Assembly (NCBI GenBank): GCA_014706295.1
Contig: JACSVZ010000022.1
Span: 13,844,830 to 13,908,829, forward strand
DNA length: 64,000 bases
Direction: 5' to 3'
Source of the DNA: Lycocorax pyrrhopterus obiensis
Lineage: Eukaryota > Chordata > Aves > Passeriformes > Paradisaeidae
The first letter of the stretch is position 1, and each line of letters begins with the position of its first letter. Under the pieces are notes generated by a model. It was not told the DNA's origin, made no database searches, and worked only from the letters and a program-made list of their open reading frames with translations. The position numbers and the translations under genes are program-made. Shown piece by piece: positions 34,273 to 46,800 of the stretch.

Positions 34273-37215
34273 ACAAAGGGAGTGGTGCCAAGCAGCGTGT
34301 CCGTGGTCTCGGTGGCACTGTGTCCCTTGGCATGGCTCTCTGCTCCTATGGCAACAAGTCTTTTTGAAACCTGCCAAACCTGGCCAAGTGTCCCAACAGT
34401 ACAAACTGTTCTAAACCTCTGGGAAGGTTAAAAGGGCCAAAATCTGTAGTGAGATACAATCATAGGAAGGCCATGTGGTTTTTTTGAGTGTATGAGTCGT
34501 TGCAGCATGGTTCCAGGGAATGCTGTGAGGCTACCAGAGAGCAAAACAACACATCTCTTGTTGCTAGTGATACTCTTGGTTGCATAGAATGTTTCTAACC
34601 ATTTTCTTACTGTTTGTTTTCTAAGTGGCCAGTGTGGCTTTACAGGTTTTGTTTCTAATTTTGTTTATATTACCTCACCAAGTCAGGGCACTATTCCATT
34701 TATGCATAATTTGGATGGCAGACATTGTAGGGAGTACTTGTATTTTTATATATGTGTATGTTGTTAAGGCTGTAACCACGTTAAATATCTCCATTAATAT
34801 TTGAGTTCAAAATTAAATGCTACTATGAGCAAAACATACATGAAAATGTGCCATCAGCCCCTCTGTTTCCCTTGGGAAAAAAAGTAAAAGGTGCCTTTTC
34901 TTATCTCCTCCTTGCAGCAGGAGTGATTGTTACCAAAGTGCATGTAAGGCAGATCTGCTTGGGGAAATTCTCTTTTCAAGTGATGCCCAAGTAGGTTTTT
35001 CTCAAGGTGGTGGTACAGGAATTGTCTTCTCTTGGTGCACCTGTTTTTACTAAGGGAAACGTGAGCAATTTTGGACTTGTGTTTCAATTGCAGTTGAAGA
35101 TCTCAAAGCACTGTATAAATGCTCATTATTTTATCACTGTTACTGGTAAAATTATAAATCAAGAAATGGATATGATATAAATATATACAAGGAAAAAAAT
35201 AGTACGGGGAGCGGGGTAGAGAGGCTTGGAATAGCATTCCAGAACCCTGAATCCTGGCTGTTCCCCAATGGTCCAGTGCTACTGCAGAATTAACTTTGAC
35301 TTCTTTATTTAACTACTTGCCATTATAAAACAGTTGAACTCTCAAGACTGCAGCCTTTGCAACACAAGTTGGAACTTCAAAGCACTTAATTCAGTAAACT
35401 GCTACTTACACAGACCCATAAACTGAATCCCTTCTGCTGCAGGGAGAGCACAGGAACACTGTTAGATAATCTTCCCATGCTTCTTGCTCTATTATTTTCA
35501 TTCTGTGGTTTTCGTGTGGTTTAAGATTTGCAACAGGCTTAACTCTATTAAATAAAAGCTTGTCCATAATTGTTTCCATACGTATTCATTGCTGCATGGA
35601 AAGTTTAGCTTTATATGTGTAGCAGAGACTTTCAGAGCTAGCTAGAAATATTAGAAGAGCTGTGTTTTAGGACTATGCTATGAAAATCAGGCTACTTATT
35701 TGGCATCTTATTTTGGATTGGTGCTTATTTATTGAAATCACAAGTTGTTTGTAAAATCACAGTTGTAAGCAACCTGTGGCCAATTATATATTAGTCTGAA
35801 AAGTCCACTGAGTAATTTTGGAAGTGCAGAAACACCAAGAAAATTAATTTGTCTGGCAACTGAATGCTGCTTCTTTGTTGTGATACCAATTTAGCAAAGC
35901 TGGGCTTTCAAGTGAGGAAGCTGCCTTATTCCATTGGTCTTTGGCTTTAGAGAAACCAAAGTCAGGAATGAGGATTCCATAAGCTGCTGAGCACCTTTTG
36001 CAGAGTGTTCAGAAAGCTCAGTCCCATCTGAATGTGCACACACATGCACAGAAGGACTTGTGCTGAATAAAAGGCACTATTTTCAATTATTGTTCTCCCC
36101 TCTTCTCCCCTCCCACGTTACTGTATTTCTTCCATCAGCAAACACAGCACAGCATAAAAACCCCTCTTCTACCAGACACCAGTTCACAGTGGCTGTTGCT
36201 GGAGCTCAGAGCAATATTTGGTTTCCTGGCAGAAGGATGTTGCTGTCTTCTGGAAGAGATTGTCATGTGCTAGCAAATGTCAGACCTGAGTGTTCCCTTG
36301 GCCAGGTCAGATTCTGTAAAGCTGAGGCTGTCAGGAGAAAAGTTCATGCCAGGTGTAGCACAGTGTGAGAGGGGTGAGAAATGAATGTCTCAGCAGTCTC
36401 AGTTGGGCTTCTATTGTCGTCCTTCCACAACCTCTCAGGGTATTGGCATATGCAAGGTCTTGAATACTGAATACTGAAGCATTATCCCAGGTTTCCTTCA
36501 GCTCTCTCTGCTGCTCTGCACTGCTGCAGGACTGACAGTTCTGCTCCTGCCAGTGCAGTTCTCTGGCTCTGCTGGCTCAGTGGAGCAGTGGAACTGAGAG
36601 CCATCTCTAGGTTAAGCTGCTAAACGTTCACACCACTACTGGCACCTGTCACAGCAGAGCTGATACTTGCACTTAGGTTTTCTTGCCACACTCAGTAATG
36701 AACATCAAATGGCTTCTGGTTGACAAAAATGGGATTAAGGCGTTTAGTGCTAATTTGCACCTGTCATGAAGGTAAACTTACACCACATTTGTATCTTCTC
36801 AGGACAACTTCACTGCTTGCACTGTGTTCAAATTGAGCACTTCCCTTATAATGAGGATTTTGTAAAAATGATTTTTTCAAAAGGGTTATCACTATATAAT
36901 GCACTTTTAAAAACATGTATTTATTATTGTCATACAGTAAATGAATGTCTAGTAGTCCACAGTTTTAAGGTTCTTTCAAGCATGTTTTTTAAAGAAACAT
37001 GAAATCCATGTAAATGAAAAGGGGTTGTTTTTCCTGATTAAATGTCTTGTCCAGAATAAAGTACTTTACACAGTGTATCAATAAAGCACATACACTGGAC
37101 AAAAGGTCTAGCAGTTGTAAAATTGCAAAGTGCTTAATTAATTTTAAAAAGCAATAATAAAACTATGGCTATTGTAATACAGAAGATTAAAATAAAAGCT
37201 TTTCACAATTTTCTG
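34273..37215 (+). other. PPP1R3D 3' UTR
   Basis: AT-rich non-coding sequence following the stop codon, with no splice-supported frame. A possible proximal signal AATAAA is at 35551-35556. The dense signal cluster at 37055-37196 followed by a GT-rich stretch suggests the main end near 37.2 kb, giving a 3' UTR of about 2.9 kb. Confidence 0.6.
37055..37196 (+). terminator. PPP1R3D: Cluster of four poly(A) signals
   Basis: AATAAA at 37055-37060, 37080-37085, 37156-37161 and 37191-37196, followed by a T/GT-rich downstream element (CTGTTGTTTTTGTC). Likely the 3' end of PPP1R3D. Confidence 0.55.
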
Positions 37216-39650
37216 TTGTTTTTGTCAATGGTACTCATGTTAAGAAAGCTCATGAAGAAACAATGTTGAGTTGTCACTTACAGAGCAACATACTCAGGAA
37301 AGTAAGGTGGGTTTGAGTTGGTAAACAATGAACAGCACTTGATAAAGATGCAGTGACTAGTGTATGGATCTGCAAAGATGATCAGGCTGCCACTTTCTAC
37401 ATGGAATCTGCTGTCCTTTCACTTCAGAGTTCTGTGCCTGCAACACCTGCAGGATTGAGACCCAATTTTGGAAAAAGGCTTGCTGTGACTTGATTCTAAT
37501 ATGGCTTCATGAAAGAGAAGAGAGAGGGGTTTTCCTCAAATTGCACTTTCCAAATCTGTGCTAGACTGTACTTAACACATTCATTTCTGGGCCACACAAC
37601 TGTGTTATTATTTGTTCTATTTTTTCCTTTCAGATCTCCTTGCTGCAGCCTTTCCTCTCAAACCAGGTTCTCTTCCCTGACAGGTTTCACGAGTATCTAC
37701 CTGTGCTATGTTAAGAGTGTCCATATGCAGTGCCTGATTTATCCTCCAAGTGAAGTGCCTCTCCTCTGGGGTCAGGCATTGACTTGATACAGTTCAAGAT
37801 TGGAATTACCTGTTGCCAGGTTTCTCCTAAAGCAAAATGGGGCCATTTAATTAGCAGACAGAATTAATAAAGATATATATTACCAGTTACTTTTTAATCA
37901 GTGCTAGTAACTTCAACACTGCATTGTCAGAGTTGCTTGGGGGAAAGATGATTATTGTAAATCAGTTTAAATACATGGGCATGTCTATATTAAGTTGTTC
38001 AAAAATGTAAGATTATTTAAGAAAAGGTTGGGGTTTTTTATGCAAACATCCAACTGTCAGGTTTATCTTACAGGTTGTTAGTGTTATTTTTAATATAGGT
38101 GGTATTTTTACATTTAGTATCAAATTCATAGTTTATTTATTTTACAAAGAAAAAATTGCAACTTGTCATGACAGTAGTATGCCTCTACAGTCAATAACTA
38201 CAGCACTTAATGTAGTGTATCATCCATGCTCAGTTGTACTTTACAGCTGGTAAAGACTTAGAACTGCAAGTCTAAGTGATTATTCATTTGGCAGCAGGAG
38301 TGTAACGTTAGTACTGACTTCTTTCCCAACTTCTTTCTCCCTGTGATCTCAGATCTGCAAGTATTTCAGCTGACACTTGATACTCAAACTGTTGGTATCA
38401 ACACTTTTAACCCTTCTCAGTTTCACACACAGGAGCAGCTATGCCAAAGACTGAAAATACCTTGGCCAGCACAATGTTGTCCATTAACTGTAATAAGGAT
38501 AAATATTTATACTACTGTAGTGAACAAGGGTCCCTTAGTGTAAATAGTGCTACCCTACCCTAAAGAGTTTTGGTTCCATTTTCTCTGGTGTCTTCATGTG
38601 TGCCTGAAATAACTGTGGCCAAATAATTTCACTGTTGGTTCTGGTCTGTTTAACGCGTAACTCAATGAAACTTCTGCTCTCTGACTTCCCTTCTGCTAAA
38701 CCAAACAAAATAGACTAATGTTAGAGGATGAGAAATGAGCTGAAATAATCTCGGTGTAGACTGCAGGAAGGAAAGTGTGTGATCCACTTCTGGACTGTCT
38801 CTCTTTTCCTATAGAATGAGTAAGGCTGGACAGGCTCAGCCTGTGTATTTGCTCATGTGACTGGTAAGGGAAAACATCAACTTCAAACTGGCTTTGATTA
38901 TTTCTGCTTCATACGATGAAAGTACAATTCAGGGTTCAGTTTTCATAGAAAACTTCTGATGCTCCAAGTTCCTCATGCAGTTTTGTCCTTAGTAGGTTTC
39001 TCAGTAAAGCTGTTTTACAAATCTGCTTTAGCACTGCTCACTCCCAGCTCCTCAGTGCAGATACTCCACTTCTCACACCACTTGTCATTTTCTTGCCTTA
39101 CAGTGACATCTCGTGGTATTTAAAATACTTTCTGTACAGCACAGATTTTTTTTTTCCTTTTATAGTATTGAGTTTTTAACTTTCTCATTTCAGGAATTCA
39201 GCGGTGTTATTTTATTTACAATTGCTGCAGGTTTACCTGCTGTGAAAGGTGACTTCTCTCCTAGATGCTCCACTATTGCTGCTTATTCTAGGTATGAACG
39301 GAGACTGTTGGAGTATGTGAGATTCATTATAAATTTTATCATCTTTATTTGTGGTATGGCAAAAGATACACCAGTACAGGTGAAGCAGCCCTTTGGCACT
39401 GTCGGATTCCATTTAAGTACATTATCCAGTGCACTGCTGGATTCCATTTATCCAGTGCACTCACTGCTGGATTCCACTTAAACACGTTATCCAGTTCCCT
39501 CTGTATAATAAAAACAACAGACGTCAGTCGAAGCCATTTACCCACAGCAGGTCCGTAACCCAGCGTGTCTTTGCACCTACTCGGGCACTGAAAGCGTTTC
39601 TGAATTAACCATAGGAATGGATTACACCGGTTTAGCAAGCTCATACCCAG
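37216..39650. other. Intergenic PPP1R3D-SYCP2
   Basis: AT-rich spacer, no gene recognised on either strand. Confidence 0.55.
39405..39495. repeat. Short degenerate tandem repeat
   Basis: Three imperfect copies of a GGATTCCATTTA...CCAGT word within about 90 bp, just upstream of the SYCP2 CpG island. Confidence 0.65.
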
Positions 39651-39689
39651 TAATTTCTGTGTGCGCGCGGAAATTGGTTCTAAACACGG

Positions 39690-39990
39690 GCTGCAGACGA
39701 ACACAACTGACGGTGCACAGGCTGCACCCGCCGCGCTGAGGGCGCTCCCGCCGGCCGCGCTGAGCGCCCGCAGCGCCCGCCCCGCCCCGCCCCGCGCCAT
39801 TGACCCGCGCGCCGAGTGCCGGGCGCTCATTGGCTGGCGCCGGCGGGGCGCGCGGGCGGTGAGGGGCGGGGCCCGGCCCGCGCTGAGGGCCCGCGGCTGA
39901 GGGCGGGCGGTGAGCGCGGGTGGGGCTGCTCGGTGCTCGGTGCTCGGCGGGGGTGGAGGTCTCCTGTGCTGGAAAGGGGGTTTGGTTTCC
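39690..39990 (+). promoter_or_regulatory. SYCP2: SYCP2 CpG-island promoter
   Basis: GC-rich island with GC boxes (CCCCGCCCCGCCCC near 39780-39796, GGGGCGGGGCC near 39863-39873) and an inverted CCAAT box (CTCATTGGCTGG at about 39827-39838). A strong donor GCG-GTGAGC at 39909/39910 could end an untranslated first exon. The next exon starts at 40832 and holds the start codon. Confidence 0.65.
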
Positions 39991-40852
39991 TCCTCAGGGA
40001 TATCTGACCGCGCCGGAGACAGGAGGGCTGTGAGGTGCCAGCACAGGCCTCAGCGGAGGCCGTTGCGTTCTTGTGGTGGAAAAAGTAATTAAAAATCACC
40101 CTGTATTTCTTATTTCTGTATTACTTAGTACGGGAATAGCTAGGCTGTGTTCCCTGTTGCTATTCTACAGCATTCATTCCTTTAATCACTGTTTGCTTGG
40201 TCTATATAATGTCTGGGATGGGGAGACCAAAGCTGCACATCGTTGACTGTACATGGTTCGGTTGGTGTAAAATAATTCATACAAGGCATGAACAGGTTCA
40301 TTGCTTTTCTTAAATGTTCAACAATGCAAATACTTTGCCTGCCCTTGACTTTTCAGACACTGTTTTCAGAAACCTCTGATACCCAGATCTTGCTTTTAGC
40401 TGGTGACAGTCACTTTGCCATCACTGCATGTATAATCAAGAAGTCTTTTTCCCTGCATCATTTGTGATATTTGTGTTAAATGATTCAATTTATCATTTTA
40501 TGGCAAGGCCTTTATGGAGTTTTGCTGTTGACTCACCTGTCCTGAATAACCTGGTGTTGACCATCTGTGCTCTATCCTTGCTAGGAAAGCCTGAGGGTCT
40601 TCCCAGGCCCCTCTGTGCTTCCAGCCATGAAACCGATTGTTCCTTCCTCTCTTTTGCTCTAAGTAATTGTTTATCAATGCAAGAAAGTTGTCTTATATCC
40701 CCATTAAATAACATTTATATAGCATTTATACTACTGACAAACTTTGGAGTTTGTACTGTGTTTTGACTGATTCCCACTGTGTTTGCAAAACCTCTTTAAA
40801 GTGTAAGTGACGATTGTTCCCTTTTATGCAGCTGAGTTGGTGAATTGCAAAA

Positions 40853-43800
40853 ATGCCAGCCAGGAATGAGATGCAGGTATGTGCTAATGGAGCAGAATAT
40901 GAGTATTGATTGTTTTAATTACTAGCATGCAATTGCAAGTAAAGTCTTCAGTGTGGCAGTGCAGTGTGGTAGGAAGACATTTTCCTTTGACATAGCTTAG
41001 TGCAAAGTAGCTGAGTGGAAAGCGAGAGGAACTGGAAATTGTTATTGATGAAAATAAATCGTATACATTTGGCAGAGATGAATCAACTGAGGTGATGCTT
41101 AAGATGAAAATGTTGAAATCCAGTTATAATTGATTTAGAAAGAATAAAGGGTCAAAATGCCTAAGGTAACTTAGAAATGTGAGTACTAAATATATTAAGT
41201 AAGGGGCATTGATACAACAAACACTTCTGTAGTTTAGTTGTAAAATGAGGAAACAAGAGCTAGTAAAAGCAAATAATTAAAATCTCAGTGCATAAGTATT
41301 TGCAGGACTAATGTATTAGATAAGGTGCTCTGTACTTAAGGTTTTGCATTTAATTATTTTGTGATTCAGAATATTTGCTACAAATGCAGCAGGTGATCGT
41401 GTAAAACCTGCATCAAATCTGTGCTAATTAGATGTGTTATATCAGTGTTAAGCACACAGTAATGCAGTTGCTTTGGTTTATTGCTTACAGTTTGAAAAGT
41501 TAATTGATGAAGCTACAAGAAAAAAGGATTTCCAATCCTTAGAACAATTTCTGGCCACAGATGAATGTGAAAGTGTCTCTCACAAATGCAGCAAACAGTT
41601 TGCCAACAAACTGGACAAGCTTCTCTGTTGGGTAATGTAATCATTGCATCAAAGTCATCTACACCATCTTTGGAAGAGGCTGAAAAAGATTTTTTCATTT
41701 GGCTTGGTTGATACCAGCACTTAATTTAAGAACCCAAAATAAAATTTAAGAATGAAATCTCTCCTTCAAGCTGCAGTTAAGGTGGCTTTTGAGAACAAAA
41801 AAGGCACCTGGTTAATTAAATATGGGTTCTTGTGGGACTTTACACTAAAGTTTATGCTGTAATTTCGATTTCAGGCACTTGACAAACAAGAAGTCAAAAG
41901 CATTTCTACTTTACTAAATGCTATTCAGAAATGTGCGAAAAAAATCAGCATAGCAGGAGAAGATGGGCTCCCAGCAATGATAAGACACGGTCTTGTTGGA
42001 AGGATAAGTAAAACCATAAAGCATCTGTGAACTTCTAAATAAATATATGAACATCAGTGAAGTGCATAAGCTGAGCTTAAGTGCTTCAGTGCTGAACAGC
42101 TCAGTGTTTGATTTGGTTCTTGATTGGGTCAGAATTAAGAATTTCCCATAACTTTGCAACCAACATTGTTTGTATTTAAATGTTCTTTGTCAAGGGACCC
42201 CTTATAAAGGGATGCTCCTCTATCCCAGTGAGGGTTTTGCAAATTGTGCAATATATAATTAATTTAGATATGCTTACAGCAATTAAAACAAGATGATATA
42301 TTTTCATACGAATTTGCTATATTGCTATGGACTCAGGAATTAGAATTTCCTGCTGCCGTTTAATTTTTTCTTGTTAATTCCCACAGCAGCGATTTTGTAC
42401 CTGCTCTTTCAACAGATTTTAGTGCTGTTCTGGTTATTTGGTGTTATTTTAACCTGCATGTTAGAAACATTAATCATTTGTAACTCAGCAAATACTAAAC
42501 AGACACCACTTCCTAACTGCTTTCACCAGAGATTTCACTGGAGAAAATTAATGGCAATGTCAGATGAGAGTTACTCAGTTGCCTTCTCAGCTGCTTTAAT
42601 GATAAACAACAAAACCAGTGTGATGATAACTTTATCCTTGTATTCACACCTAGAAACAACATTCTTTCATTCAGCCGTTATCAATTTTCAGCTGTTCTGT
42701 CTGTGGTGGCAGATGTCAAAGTAGATCTCCAGTTTTTGTGTTAAAAAGTCCCTAAAATCCCCTGACTTTGTTTAGCCTGAGTGAAAAATTTCAGTCTGGG
42801 GCCAACATCTGCTCAGCAGAGTGGTGATGCTGCTGTTTTAATCATTGTGGAGTTTGTATAGATTTACTTAAGTGTAATACAAACCATTGTCCTTTCCCAC
42901 GCTATTAAAATAGATTTACCTTTGTTTTCCCTTTACATGGTCAATTGGTTTGAAAAGTTAAAAGGAATTTTGGTCCTCAGAGGAAATGAAAAGAATGAAA
43001 TGCTTACAAGTCTGGCTGAAGATTTCTTCTTCATGTTGCTGGTAAAAACACATTGATAATAAAATTTATTTTATTAAAGTAATCAATAACAATTATCAAA
43101 GTAATTGTTACCAGTTTAGCAATAAAAGGACTTTAAAATATGTTTCTCTTTAATACTTTCCTAAGGTTAACATTACAATGACTTCTATAATAGATTATAA
43201 ATCATTTGGGATAACCACTTTGCTGTATTCACACTAATTTCTGTTCATGGCTGACAATGAAATAAAGTGTAAAAAATCAAGAGTAAATGCTCAATGACCA
43301 AAAATTTTTCATCTTGATGAAATATTGATTACATCTATTATTGGCATTCTAGTCCAGTTAGATCTGTGAGTTTTCGTCTCTTCATAAAAATTTTTGTCGT
43401 TGGTGAAATAATTTCAGTAAATTTAACTGAAATATAATTTTGGGAAAACACACTTGTTAGTAGAGATCATCTCTTAGATTCTTTGTTAAGCACAAAATAA
43501 TTTCAAAATCTTAAATGCTTTTTGATTACTTCCTTCAGATACATGTTGCCTGATTTTTTTATGCTGTAGTATTTTCTTTATCAAAATGATGTGTTTTGGG
43601 TTTTTTATTACAGGCTGTGTGTGATAGCAGACCTGAAGGTGAGCTTAAAAAGCAGAAATGATATTTTAAAATGTCTCTTTCAGAACACACAAAGGACCAC
43701 ATTTCTCATTCCTGTGACATGTCAGCTTTAGTTTGAGGTTTCTCTATGGACAGATTTCCTTGGAACTTGCTGTTGTCAGTAATCAAGAAGCACATTAAGT

Positions 43801-46800
43801 CTCAGAGATGGCAAATGAACTGAGTTATTCCTAAAAAAAGTTGGTTCTAAGGTCCTGTCACAGCTCAGCACAGCACAGTGACCCTTCCTTATTGACCTTA
43901 TCCTCATGAATGTCACCCTGCCCTTACCTTTCAGTGTGACACTAGAGAAAGTCCCTACAGACTGTTTGGTGTCATGACCAAAATGAAAGATTCATTTCCT
44001 TGGCCCTGGGGAGAAAAATTCCACCACCTGAATTGTATCTCAGGGAGCTGAGTTGTAGGATTGACCAATCACATTTAAAATTAATAATCTCCTACCCAGG
44101 GGAGTTACACAGTGATGCACAGAAATAGAAACATAGTATAAATTGAAGTAACTATTCTGTTTTATATATCAATAATCCTACATAAAAAGACAGACATGCT
44201 GAATTTTATTTCTAAATGAAAAGGAATCCTTTCCCAAATGTTTATGAGGGGGCACCCTAACAATACACTCTTGACAACTCTTTGATTTATTTCTCTCCTG
44301 CTTTTTAGGTAAAATGCAAATATTAGAAAACTTTGTTCTGAGAGCATGTTCCCTCATCACTGATGCAAGAATTAATATTTATGTTCAGCAGGAGGTAAAC
44401 ATCCTTCTTTCTAAGCAGCAGTTTTCTGGTTAGGGCGTTAACAGACTTTGTGGAGAGAGTTATTTAACTGTGCAGATGCTACAAAAAAGAGAATATTGTA
44501 GTGCTCTAGGATCAGAAGGATCGTTTAATGTTTCTCTGGGAATGTTTGGATTTATTCATATGTTGGGGCTGTTCCAGATTACTAACCTACGATTTTTTTT
44601 TTTTTTGAGAGTAGATTACAAAATAGTGATATTAAAGTTCTGGTAAGAAAGCTGTATAAAAGCACAGGAAACAATGTGCTCTACAGCTGCTAGAAATAGG
44701 ATTAAGATTGTTGGTTGTAAATTCTTTAGTCACTTGCAGGAAATTTGCACTCCTTCTAGTACACTCCAAATTTCTCCTGTTTATTTTAGTAACCTCAGGT
44801 TGTCAGGGGTTTTTTTCCCTCTAAAGAAAGGGAAAGTTACAAAAAAGTCTTCTGTAAAGGCTACATCCCCAAAGGAAAGGCTTTTTAATGCTAATTTAAG
44901 GTACACTTCAGCTCAGCAATCAACTGCAGACAGAACTCTGGCTTTGAAAGATTTTCTTCCTGTATTTAACCTATTTTTTAGCAACTGTTGTTCACATTAA
45001 AACTAATTAATTCATTGAAATTGAGGTTGCTTTAGTAAGATAAATACCATTTAGAACTCATGTAGAACTCGTCTCTTCTCGTTTTGCAGTTACTTAAGCC
45101 TGTTGCTTTCTTCAGTGGTGTGATATACATTACAAGGGCCAAAAATAAGAATAACTCAAACTTTAACAAACTTATTTTATATTTAATCTTGCTCCCTTTT
45201 TTCCACTCTTCGTAGGTAATAAAAAAACTGAATTTGTTGCTTGACAAGATCCCTCGAGATGCCAGGAGAAAGATACTTTCTACAAAGGAGATGTTACTTG
45301 TCATGTAAATGATCTTCAGCGTAATTTTTATATCATTCCATCATTTGCAGACCTGGGAGGCAGTTTTTACTAAGCTATTGTGCAGATTGATCCCTGTTTA
45401 ACTCAACTTCTGCACTTGCTGTTGAATTCTCTATGGTAGTGGCTGTGGACAGGTATTCTCATGGGTTATTCGCCATTAGAAGCCTGAATTTTCCTCTTTC
45501 CCAGTCTGGATCAGGCATCTCTTCACCTCAGGTGTCATAAAATAATTAAACTCCTATTTGTGAGAATGTGCTTAAAGCACAGTGAATCAGTCACTGGAGG
45601 GTTAGGTTGTTCACACTGGAAATTGTTTTGCAGCAATTCAAAAAAGCAAATAAAATCAAAATTGTATCTCTCAGATGATTCGGGTCCCCCAGCAGTGCTC
45701 CCAGAGGTATTTACCCCTTGGAAGTCTTACAGTTCCATGGAATCAGGGGTTTGTCTCACATGTTGAAAGTTTATAATAAACCTTTCCTCTGGGCCTTGTG
45801 TTGCTGTCGCTTTTTGATTAAATGTTCCTTTGTTTGGCAGGAGTGAAATGGGGAGGACAATTTTGGATGCTGGAGGTGAGCATGGGACTTAATTTAGTAT
45901 TGAGCTTCTTAAAAATTAGATGCAGACCCATTAAGAAACCAGAGAAGGCATTTTGAAGCTTCAGAATGTTGTGATTAGGGTTACCTGAAAAATATAAATA
46001 TTGCAGGAAAACAAGCTGCAAACTGAAATGTTTTTGTGTGTTCAGCGTAGGGGAAACACATTAAAGTTTTCAATTCTTCACTAGAATAAAAGTTTAAAAG
46101 TAAGAAAAGTGATAAGGAAGTCAGTCTTTGAGGCTGTGAGCTGTGACCACGGGTAGTAGTACTGTAACTTCCCTCAGGGATCACTTTGGTATCCAGCAAT
46201 TTCCCAGCTCAGAGAGATGAAAGTTGAAAACCTCCCTCTTGTTTAAACACCTAGTGTGGCTCTGACAGTCCATGAAAGTTTGGTTGGAGCTCGTTTTGAA
46301 AAATAAGTTGTTTAGTCTTTGTTATTCCCATACTTCTTTTTCTATTATCCTTTATGGGTTACATATTTGGATCTAATGGGATCTAGACTATGTTCAGCAC
46401 TGCTTACACCAGTTTTCTCATATTATTTTTCACCTCAGTAGTTATTTAAATCTTCTCTTGTGAACTGTGTTGTGCTGCAGACTATGACACACAAGTGGCC
46501 ATCACAGAAGCTCTGTGCAGAATGGTGTCAGAGAAGCAAAGGGGAGAACTGGCCTCCCAGTGGTTTCCCATGGAGTTTGTGGCCACTGCATTTAAAGGAA
46601 TTAAAGATTTGGAGTTTGAGACAGTAAGTCACACGAAGAATATTTCTAGGGAGGGAAACTTCCATTTTACAATTGTTTAAGAAAGTTCTGTGTTTTAATA
46701 GGATTGCAGAAAATTTCTTAACCAGGTGAATGGCATGCTTGGAGACAAAAGAAGGTAAAAGTGATTTTTTTAATGCTAAGGGGTTTTTTGTTTGGTTTGG

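Noticed and set aside
39345..39830. 161-codon minus-strand ORF
   Set aside because: Composed of the short GGATTCC tandem repeat and CpG-island sequence upstream of SYCP2, with no family resemblance.
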